Assembly (NCBI GenBank): GCA_029059365.1
Contig: JAIDVZ010000076.1
Span: forward strand, 1 to 5,472
Direction of reading: 5' to 3'
DNA: 5,472 nt
From: Opitutales bacterium
GTDB lineage: Bacteria; Verrucomicrobiota; Verrucomicrobiia; Opitutales; JAIRKQ01
Part shown: positions 1 to 5,320 of the stretch, piece by piece
How the letters are laid out: the number at the start of each line of letters is the position of its first letter
How positions within the stretch are numbered: the stretch's first letter is position 1
Position numbers and translations under genes: made by a program
The notes under the pieces: generated by a model
What the model saw: the letters and a program-made list of their open reading frames with translations, nothing else
Told to the model about the DNA's origin: nothing
Database searches by the model: none

Positions 1-335
1 AATTTCGACAAGACTTTATCATCTGCTTCTGGAATCAAAAGCTCATCTGCTTTTGATAATAACGCGATCCTCATTAGGACAGCAGAATCGAGCTGCCCAG
101 TTGAATAAAACATCTTTCCCGATGCTAAGGAGGATATGATAGCAGAATTGAGAATCGGCTGTGTATCCTTCCGAGAAATCAAGTTAACGCCGTAAAACAT
201 CGCTGTTTTTTTCTTACCAACAATCCCAGGTGTCGAACCTATCGTAAAAACAAATGCAACGATAATAACCCCAAGCAATATGCTAAATATCCACTTGTGG
301 TGCTTCTGTAAGATTTGCTGAATAGATGATATCAT
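1..335 (-). CDS. SurA N-terminal/PpiD-like periplasmic peptidyl-prolyl isomerase or chaperone, N-terminal 111 residues (cut by left edge)
   Basis: Reading the minus strand from the ATG at 335-333 gives 111 uninterrupted codons to the window edge, so the C-terminus is missing. Residues 1-14 form a short basic cytoplasmic start (MISSIQQILQKHHK), followed by one hydrophobic segment at about 15-33 (WIFSILLGVIIVAFVFTIG), then a polar domain: the layout of an inner-membrane anchored periplasmic protein. The 'QKHHKWIFSILLGVIIVAFVFTIG...PG' start is the form I associate with SurA_N/PpiD-type proteins of Verrucomicrobiota. Those proteins help newly exported outer-membrane and periplasmic proteins fold, and usually carry a parvulin domain further on; that part is outside the window and cannot be checked. 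AGGA lies 5 nt before the ATG, a good ribosome binding site that supports this start. The gene is divergent from the transporter. Catalytic activity is inferred, since only the anchor and the start of the chaperone domain are visible. Confidence 0.75.
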   Translation of the reverse strand, partial: MISSIQQILQKHHKWIFSILLGVIIVAFVFTIGSTPGIVGKKKTAMFYGVNLISRKDTQPILNSAIISSLASGKMFYSTGQLDSAVLMRIALLSKADELLIPEADDKVLSK

Positions 336-340
336 AATTT

Positions 341-344
341 TCCT
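341..344 (-). promoter_or_regulatory. Shine-Dalgarno site of the PpiD-like gene
   Basis: On the minus strand AGGA is followed by 5 nt (AAATT) and the ATG at 335. It is the clearest ribosome binding site in the window and fixes the start of the PpiD-like gene. Confidence 0.6.
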
Positions 345-352
345 AACGGGGA

Positions 353-379
353 ATAATAGAAATGGTGAAAAATTTTCAA
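353..379 (-). promoter_or_regulatory. Candidate promoter for the PpiD-like gene
   Basis: On the minus strand TTGAAA (379-374) is followed after 15 nt by TATTAT (358-353). The hexamers resemble sigma-70 type boxes, but the spacer is 2 nt shorter than ideal. The implied transcription start, near 346, would leave a leader just long enough to hold the AGGA site. In such AT-rich DNA this match could arise by chance. Confidence 0.3.
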
Positions 380-381
380 TT

Positions 382-403
382 AATTAATATCGAAATATTA
401 ATT
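382..403. repeat. 9-bp perfect inverted repeat in the divergent intergenic region
   Basis: AATTAATAT (382-390) and ATATTAATT (395-403) are perfect inverted copies around a CGAA centre. The element sits between the divergent starts of the PpiD-like gene (335) and the transporter (449), just upstream of the TATAAT box at 412-417. It could be an operator for a dimeric regulator or a simple AT-rich cruciform. There is no long T run on either side, so a terminator is unlikely. No regulator gene is visible nearby. Confidence 0.4.
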
Positions 404-411
404 GACTTGAA

Positions 412-417
412 TATAAT
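412..417 (+). promoter_or_regulatory. Possible -10 box (TATAAT) for the transporter-prepilin peptidase operon
   Basis: A perfect TATAAT lies 31 nt before the transporter ATG, with TG two bases in front of it. No good -35 hexamer is present 16-18 nt upstream, because that stretch is occupied by the inverted repeat at 382-403. A regulator bound there would be placed to block or replace -35 contact. Support is position and a single hexamer match only. Confidence 0.35.
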
Positions 418-448
418 TTCGTCTCAGGTGAAAAATTAAATCGATTTT

Positions 449-2086
449 ATGATAGCCTTTCTAGAAGCAGCACGTGCTGGTTTATTTAACAGAAACAATA
501 TTTTCCCCAACATATTGGCGGGCATTGTGGTCGGAATTGTTACTATTCCACTTTCAATGGCATTTGCCATCGCAGCGAATGCTAAACCAGAGGTCGGGCT
601 ATACACATCGATAATTGCCGCATTTTGTGTATCGGTTTTCGGGGGTACACGCATACAAATTTCTGGTCCAACGGGGGCATTCGTAGGACTGCTGCTATCA
701 ATTTCCGCGCAATTCGGTCCTGATGGGTTACAACTAGCGACAATATTAGCTGGTATCATACTGATAATCATGGGCATGGTACATTGCGGCAAAATCATAC
801 GATTTATACCTGAACAGGTTGTAATTGGGTTCACAATCGGGATCTCGATTAATTTATTAATCGGACAATTTCCAAATTTTTGTGGATTAACATGCAGACA
901 TTTATCAGCAAATTTTGCAGAAAAAATTACACAAATTTACCAAGCATTGCCCACAATCGATTGCCCAACAACTGTACTGGCAGTAATCAGTTTATTGATC
1001 TTAATCTTTAATAAGTACACATTTTTTCGATCGATACCTGCTCCAATTATGGCACTATTTTGTGGTATCTTCCTACAATCGATTTTTCAATTCGGCTCAG
1101 TGTCCACAGTTGGCAGCGCGTTCGGAGGGATTCCACAAGCACTTCCAAGCTTTCAAATTCCGCCAAATATAACAGCGGCACGGCTGTATTCACTATTACC
1201 ATCCGCATTTGCACTTGCGATGCTCGGGGCAATTGAATCGCTGTTATCCGCAATTATTGCAGATCGTATAACTGGACAAAAACATTCATCTGACCAAGAA
1301 TTAATCGGGCAAGGGATTGCAAACGCTGTTTGTCCATTTTTTGGTGGCATTGCATCAACTGGATCAATCGCCCGTACTGCATCGAGTGTACGAGCTGGCG
1401 GGAATTCCCCACTTGCCGGAATAGTTAGCTCAATCACTTTAATCTGCATCATATGCTTTTGTGCACCTCTTGCAAATAATGTTCCCCTCGCCACCCTTGC
1501 GGCTATTATCTTCATGGTTGCATTTAGGATGATCCATCCAGCTTCTCTTTTTTCGCTAATCCGCCACTCCCCTAAATTAGACGTACTGATACTATTCTTA
1601 ACATGTACTCTAACCATCGTTTACGGAATCGTTCTCGCGGTAAACATTGGGGTCATACTTTCCGCTTTGATCATCGTATATAGATTGATAAGCTCAACAA
1701 CCATTCACGACGAATCGGCCGATTTTGCACGTGATTTCCATACATCACCTAATATCGCAATATACAGGATAACTGGACCATTCTTTTTTGGAATACTTGA
1801 TAAATTTGACCACATGATAGATCAGATGCAGCCTGAAATTGACACACTTATTCTCGATTTATCCGATGTAGCATTTATCGATACTGCTGGTTTACAGGCA
1901 TTACGAGATTTAACAGAACAATTCAAACATACAGGCAAAAAAGTTATATTCGCTGAAGCACAACCTCAGATCATCCAGAAACTAAACCAGGCACAAATAA
2001 TGGATTTTACAGGCAATAATTCTGAATATCTAACCATACCAGAAGTATTAAATATTGCAAATACTCCTCGCATGGATACAATATAG
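449..2086 (+). CDS. SulP/SLC26-family inorganic anion transporter with C-terminal STAS domain
   Basis: This 545-residue inner-membrane protein is near the usual length of bacterial SulP carriers. Residues about 17-415 are highly hydrophobic, with many membrane spans. Family signatures are clear: the SGPTGAF motif at 72-78, the GAIESLLSA segment with Glu263 in the substrate-site helix, the glycine-rich FGGIASTGSIART run at 298-310, and PLATLAAIIFMVA at 346-358. Residues about 432-540 form a cytoplasmic STAS domain with LDLSDVAFIDTAG (469-481), including Asp478 and Gly481. Known SulP proteins move sulfate, bicarbonate or dicarboxylates such as succinate (E. coli DauA/YchM); the substrate cannot be read from this sequence. 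The membrane core is closest in my memory to the YchM-like branch. The ATG at 449 has no well-placed Shine-Dalgarno: AGGTGA (426-431) ends 17 nt away, and the frame closes upstream at 437-439. The prepilin peptidase follows 5 nt after the stop. Confidence 0.93.
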   Translation: MIAFLEAARAGLFNRNNIFPNILAGIVVGIVTIPLSMAFAIAANAKPEVGLYTSIIAAFCVSVFGGTRIQISGPTGAFVGLLLSISAQFGPDGLQLATILAGIILIIMGMVHCGKIIRFIPEQVVIGFTIGISINLLIGQFPNFCGLTCRHLSANFAEKITQIYQALPTIDCPTTVLAVISLLILIFNKYTFFRSIPAPIMALFCGIFLQSIFQFGSVSTVGSAFGGIPQALPSFQIPPNITAARLYSLLPSAFALAMLGAIESLLSAIIADRITGQKHSSDQELIGQGIANAVCPFFGGIASTGSIARTASSVRAGGNSPLAGIVSSITLICIICFCAPLANNVPLATLAAIIFMVAFRMIHPASLFSLIRHSPKLDVLILFLTCTLTIVYGIVLAVNIGVILSALIIVYRLISSTTIHDESADFARDFHTSPNIAIYRITGPFFFGILDKFDHMIDQMQPEIDTLILDLSDVAFIDTAGLQALRDLTEQFKHTGKKVIFAEAQPQIIQKLNQAQIMDFTGNNSEYLTIPEVLNIANTPRMDTI

Positions 2087-2091
2087 GGGTC

Positions 2092-2883
2092 ATGATTTAT
2101 GGGTTACTATTCATTATTGGAGCATGTATCGGTAGCTTTTTAGGAGTTTGTATCGACCGTATTCCACGAAAAAAATCTTTCATATACGGATGTTCGCGTT
2201 GCATATGCGGGAAACAGATACCATGGTACTATAACATCCCCATTTTTTCATGGTTAATACTACATGGGCGCTCAAAATGCTGCGATCATCCCATACCATT
2301 AAAGCTTCTACTGATCGAGGTGATCACTGCTTGTTTATTTCCACTCTTGTGGGCTCTTAAACCACAATTCAGCGATTTCATTATCTATGCAACATTGATA
2401 TCATTTCTGCTGGTTGCAGCATTCATCGACTTCGAGACCATGCTTATCCCAGATAAATTACCACTAACATTAGGTATAATCGGTATCGTTGCATCCATCA
2501 TGTATCCGCAGATGCACCACACAAATGATTCTTCTCTGAGTCTTCAGTGTAGCCTACTTGGGCTGTTACTTGGAAGCGGGATATTGTTCTGGATCGGAAT
2601 AATCGGTGAAATAATCTTCAAAAAAGAAGCAATCGGGATAGGTGATGTACAATTAGTTGGTGCAATTGGAACATTTTGTGGCATATCAGGCTGTTTAGCC
2701 GCAATATTCGGTGGTTCATTGGTTGGTACTGCTATATTCTTACCGATCATACTGAAAAAGAGACTGAACTTTCAAAAAAAATCTTCTAAACGAAACAAAA
2801 CATCGTCCACATTTATCCCGTTTTTAGCGATCGGGACGATATTATTTATACTTTTTGGGGATATGCTCCCGCAATTTTTCTAA
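2092..2883 (+). CDS. Type IV prepilin peptidase / leader methylase (A24 family, PilD/GspO type)
   Basis: This 263-residue polytopic inner-membrane protein matches the A24A aspartic peptidase plan, which cleaves and usually N-methylates type IV pilins or type II secretion pseudopilins. Residues 1-26 hold the GSFLGVCIDRIPR start. A cytoplasmic loop with a cysteine-rich region runs at about 34-70 and includes NIPIFSWLILHGR (48-60). Catalytic Asp113 lies in FIDFETMLIPD, and catalytic Asp185 in GIGDVQL (182-188). The C-terminus has the FIPFLAIG element (241-248). Oddities: the usual two CxxC pairs are rearranged, with cysteines at 34, 37 and 39 and an adjacent pair at 63-64, and the usual Lys after GD-V is Gln187. 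A basic stretch (222-236) precedes the last span. GGGG sits only 2 nt before the ATG, so translation is probably coupled to the transporter, whose stop is 5 nt upstream. Pilin or secretion substrates are not in the window. Confidence 0.93.
   Translation: MIYGLLFIIGACIGSFLGVCIDRIPRKKSFIYGCSRCICGKQIPWYYNIPIFSWLILHGRSKCCDHPIPLKLLLIEVITACLFPLLWALKPQFSDFIIYATLISFLLVAAFIDFETMLIPDKLPLTLGIIGIVASIMYPQMHHTNDSSLSLQCSLLGLLLGSGILFWIGIIGEIIFKKEAIGIGDVQLVGAIGTFCGISGCLAAIFGGSLVGTAIFLPIILKKRLNFQKKSSKRNKTSSTFIPFLAIGTILFILFGDMLPQFF
2858..2879 (+). terminator. Weak candidate terminator of the transporter-prepilin peptidase operon
   Basis: GGGA (2858-2861), a 5-nt loop and TCCC (2867-2870) are followed by GCAA and five T (2875-2879), within the last codons of the prepilin peptidase. 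The stem is only 4 bp, so this is a marginal intrinsic terminator. It is listed because the convergent gene leaves no intergenic space for one. Confidence 0.2.
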
Positions 2884-3428
2884 TCAAAAAATTCAAGCTC
2901 GCTTGAGAATTCCATAATACTTGCGCTGCTAACAACGTTTGGATTGTAGTTTAGATACATTTTAAACGGAATATCCAAAAATCTGGAGTTGTAGCTAACA
3001 TTTGCCATACCAACAACAGGAATCGTATTGAAATTTATTGCTCCGGTACTATCAATCTCGCTAATCAGTAGCCTAAGCCCTAAAGTATCATCATTTACTA
3101 AATATATCGGATCAAACCCTAAACGACATAAATACGAAGTATCATACGCTGAATCATACCCAGTTTGATAAAATTCCACAGGCCGAATCAAACGATTTTT
3201 AGGACTGACTGTGGTTTCGATGGTAACCATCCGTGATAAAGAAACTCCATTTATGGCAAAAGTGTACCGCACGTTTATACGACGTAACGTCCAATATAAT
3301 TTACACATGTCCAATGCTGAAAGTCCAGAAATGGTATATTCTGATGCTCGACTATGTACTATGGTATGCGGAACCCCAGCCGAGCTGACTCGGCACAAGA
3401 ACGGTTCAATCATTTTTTGATTTACCAT
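2880..3428 (-). CDS. Unrecognised 182-residue protein, last gene of the phage-tail-like cluster
   Basis: I do not recognise a family with certainty. The protein has no signal peptide or membrane span. It looks rich in beta strands, with many aromatic residues (YWTLRR 45-50, VRYTFAING 53-61, VEFYQTGYDSAYDTSYL 84-100, FKMYLNYNPN 155-164). This would suit a tail or baseplate component, but that is inference from position. It is the last member of the minus-strand run, after the hub-like protein and the 56-residue protein. Two starts are possible: the ATG at 3428 (overlap of 23 nt with the small gene, no good Shine-Dalgarno) or the ATG at 3413 (MIEPF, overlap of 8 nt). The shorter overlap makes the second start attractive. 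The stop codon overlaps the stop of the convergent prepilin peptidase by 4 bp. The final ten codons also form a hairpin plus T run. Confidence 0.7.
   Translation of the reverse strand: MVNQKMIEPFLCRVSSAGVPHTIVHSRASEYTISGLSALDMCKLYWTLRRINVRYTFAINGVSLSRMVTIETTVSPKNRLIRPVEFYQTGYDSAYDTSYLCRLGFDPIYLVNDDTLGLRLLISEIDSTGAINFNTIPVVGMANVSYNSRFLDIPFKMYLNYNPNVVSSASIMEFSSELEFFD
2886..2911 (-). terminator. Candidate intrinsic terminator inside the 3' end of the 182-residue gene
   Basis: Read on the minus strand, TCAAGC (2906-2901) and GCTTGA (2898-2893) can pair. The stem can be extended by 3 bp (2909-2911 with 2890-2892) past a 2-nt bulge. It is followed by six T (2891-2886), the first one or two of which overlap the extended stem. 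The element ends just before the stop codon at 2882-2880. In practice the apex opens to a CGAG loop on a 5-bp stem, so its strength is moderate. Its position fits ending the tail-like operon before transcription enters the prepilin peptidase antisense. Confidence 0.4.
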
Positions 3429-3576
3429 TGGTTATTTTCTTTTTTTGGCCCCTCACCTTGGATACTTCACCCAGTACAGGCGTCACTTGTACATATCCTT
3501 TATCATCTCGTTCACTCGAACAACTGTTGAGCGAGCTTTTTACTACATGCCAAAATATTTTTAATAATCTCTTCAT
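3406..3576 (-). CDS. Small 56-residue protein in the tail-like cluster
   Basis: The minus strand is open from the ATG at 3576-3574 to the TGA at 3408-3406. The start shares ATGA with the stop of the hub-like gene, which points to translational coupling. The end overlaps the start of the 182-residue gene. This fills what would otherwise be the only gap of more than 100 nt in a tightly packed operon. The product starts MKRLLKIFWHVVKSSL, a short amphipathic or hydrophobic basic segment (1-16). A polar middle follows with two cysteines-free turns after Cys19, and a very basic lysine-rich tail at about 40-56. It has no recognisable domain. Possible roles, by position only, are a small tail-assembly factor or a membrane-active peptide; the single hydrophobic stretch is too short to call a membrane span. 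No Shine-Dalgarno is visible, so expression would depend on coupling. Confidence 0.5.
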   Translation of the reverse strand: MKRLLKIFWHVVKSSLNSCSSERDDKGYVQVTPVLGEVSKVRGQKKKITNGKSKND

Positions 3577-5312
3577 GATTTTATAAATGGTTCACTAGCT
3601 AATGAAAAACGGTTTTTCAGCTCACCAGAATCACAAACATCTTCTTCACGGAAGATCACAGTTAATGGGTATGTGAGATCACTGGCATCGATCTTTACGG
3701 TCGACTCCGAATTGTTCGGATCAACAAACTTAAGCATGCCATATTTGCCCTCACCAGTTGAGGTATTCTCGAGCTTGCAATACACTCCCTGGTCGATTAA
3801 TCCGTTCCCAGACGCTTCTGCGCTTACCCGATCACTATAATTACGAGATTCAATCAATACTCGACCAGAACGTGTCAATTCCGCTAAATCTGCAGCTCCA
3901 AGATGCTTAGCTGGCCCGAATTTTATGTAAGTTTCACCGGTATCCAAATGTTGAACGATCTCCTGAACAACAGCATTCATTGTCTTCCATTCTTCTCTAC
4001 CGTCGGAAAAATTTAATACAAATCGCAAGATATTTGGTTCTACTTCACGATCAATCAAAGTAATAGATCCATCGTATTGCAAAGTGCCAACTGATTCAAA
4101 AATACTTTTTGCTAACCCATCTGGTACGGTTTCTGCACTTAAAACGGACAACAATTTTTTATATGTACCAGTTGTCGCATCTGTAGCTTTTAATTTCACA
4201 ACTACTTCGCGATCGATAACTGCAATATCATCGTTTTTGTATGAAAATTTTGCTGAAATAGTATCCTCTTCAACGGTTTTATTCATCCAATCTGCTATTA
4301 CACCATCTTCAAGCTCATCAGGCAGTATACTGGTACGCGAGATATCCCGTATCGTCACACTATTTGGCGAGAAATTTTGTAACCAAGGGACATGTTTTTT
4401 CCACCATATCAAGGAACCGGTATCTATTGCGCTTGTTGAAATTTTTTGTGCAACATAATTCGCTTTTATACCCTCCAAATTTATCGTAAGCACGAGGGTT
4501 TTATAATCCATTCCTGAAGCATCTTGCGGATACTTTTGTACGGTCAATGTTTTCCAAGCTTTGCTGTTCGTACTATTTGTAGTTTCAAATTTCAATACAA
4601 CAGCCGGTACACACAAATCGTATCTCGGCTGTAAGGAAAAATTTTTTACCCGATCGTTGAATATTTTCATCGTATAAACCGGCAATTGTGCACGCCGCTT
4701 AAATGAAAAAGTCGGAACTGGTTTGGAATAATCTACGTAACAAATCGTATCCGGCACCCAACGTAGTAACCGTCTAATAACCTCTGCGCAAGATAGATCT
4801 TTACATTCATCAAATGGGATAATCACATCGATTTCTATTGCTTCTAATGCGATATTGGCACCGCATACACGTGCATAATTAATCACATCTGTAATTTGTT
4901 CCCCGATGCTTATTTTATCTCCGTTAATATCCTGCCCAAGAATAATGCGGCTCTTTAATACATTCTGCAGATCAGAATCAGGATTTGAGGGATCGATTGG
5001 TTCATTCCATTGTTGCTGGTAAATTAAATTTTCGAGGTACCACCAACCACCACTAGCTTCATATTGCTGATTTTCTACGGAGTTCGTGCCATAAAGCGGA
5101 GTTTGAGTAATCACTCCTTCAAACCATTTCACTCCGCTTCGATAGATGGTAATTATTTCACCAGATGCGAATAGCAAATCATCCGTTATCGATCGTCCGG
5201 CAACTGAAAAAGTCACCTTATCGGGCATCTGATTCTTCCACGAATATACGACATCGCTTATTCCATATTCAGCAAATGAATGCGTAACTCCATTGTAACT
5301 TAATGTCCACAT
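3573..5312 (-). CDS. Phage tail hub/baseplate-like protein (prophage or tail-derived particle)
   Basis: The protein has 579 residues and no signal peptide or membrane span. The first about 75 residues (VTFSVAG 33-39, GEIITIYRSGVKWFEGVITQ 51-70) look like the opening beta-barrel of tail hub proteins of the gpD/gp27 type, where a layer binding the tail tube begins 'G..v.i...G..wF.G.i'. Residues about 136-210 hold CAEVIRRLLRWVPDTICYVDY (175-195) and a basic FKRRAQL, then strand-rich regions. FGPAKHLGAADLAELTRSGR (465-484) lies near the C-terminal third, and the last about 90 residues look like a separate small beta domain. I recall the 'LRW.PD...DY' and 'FGP..HLG..DL.EL' motifs from prophage-encoded tail proteins of Verrucomicrobiota; this cannot be confirmed here. 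GAGG (5327-5324) lies 11 nt before the ATG, overlapping the preceding gene's end. It is intact, with no frameshift. Its exact place in the particle is inference. Confidence 0.65.
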   Translation of the reverse strand: MWTLSYNGVTHSFAEYGISDVVYSWKNQMPDKVTFSVAGRSITDDLLFASGEIITIYRSGVKWFEGVITQTPLYGTNSVENQQYEASGGWWYLENLIYQQQWNEPIDPSNPDSDLQNVLKSRIILGQDINGDKISIGEQITDVINYARVCGANIALEAIEIDVIIPFDECKDLSCAEVIRRLLRWVPDTICYVDYSKPVPTFSFKRRAQLPVYTMKIFNDRVKNFSLQPRYDLCVPAVVLKFETTNSTNSKAWKTLTVQKYPQDASGMDYKTLVLTINLEGIKANYVAQKISTSAIDTGSLIWWKKHVPWLQNFSPNSVTIRDISRTSILPDELEDGVIADWMNKTVEEDTISAKFSYKNDDIAVIDREVVVKLKATDATTGTYKKLLSVLSAETVPDGLAKSIFESVGTLQYDGSITLIDREVEPNILRFVLNFSDGREEWKTMNAVVQEIVQHLDTGETYIKFGPAKHLGAADLAELTRSGRVLIESRNYSDRVSAEASGNGLIDQGVYCKLENTSTGEGKYGMLKFVDPNNSESTVKIDASDLTYPLTVIFREEDVCDSGELKNRFSLASEPFIKS

Positions 5313-5320
5313 ACAATTTT

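Noticed and set aside
18..58. Near-direct repeat of CATCTGCTT at about 25 and 50
   Set aside because: It falls in the PpiD-like coding frame (KADE and EADD) and is explained by similar codons; too short to be a repeat element.
402..417. TTGACT and TATAAT read as a -35/-10 pair
   Set aside because: Only 4 nt separate the hexamers, far less than the roughly 17 nt needed; only the TATAAT was kept as a weak candidate.
436..834. Minus-strand open frame of 132 codons over the transporter start
   Set aside because: It is antisense to conserved SulP motifs, and its composition follows the transporter codons; no independent support.
1153..1617. Minus-strand open frame of 154 codons inside the transporter gene
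   Set aside because: It lies wholly within a well-supported SulP gene with clear family motifs; the product has no recognisable domain and is a shadow frame.
2544..2750. Minus-strand open frame of 68 codons inside the prepilin peptidase
   Set aside because: It is antisense to the catalytic GIGDVQL region and has a low-complexity product, so it is a shadow.
2880..2920. Prophage attachment site at the junction of the two halves
   Set aside because: No tRNA end, integrase or second copy of a core sequence is visible in the window.
3211..3420. Plus-strand open frame of 69 codons opposite the 182-residue gene
   Set aside because: It has no ribosome binding site, and the minus-strand frame is longer and fits the operon.
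4084..4458. Plus-strand open frame of 124 codons opposite the hub-like gene
   Set aside because: It lies entirely inside the 579-codon frame; the Ser/Thr/Ile-rich product looks like a reverse-frame artefact.
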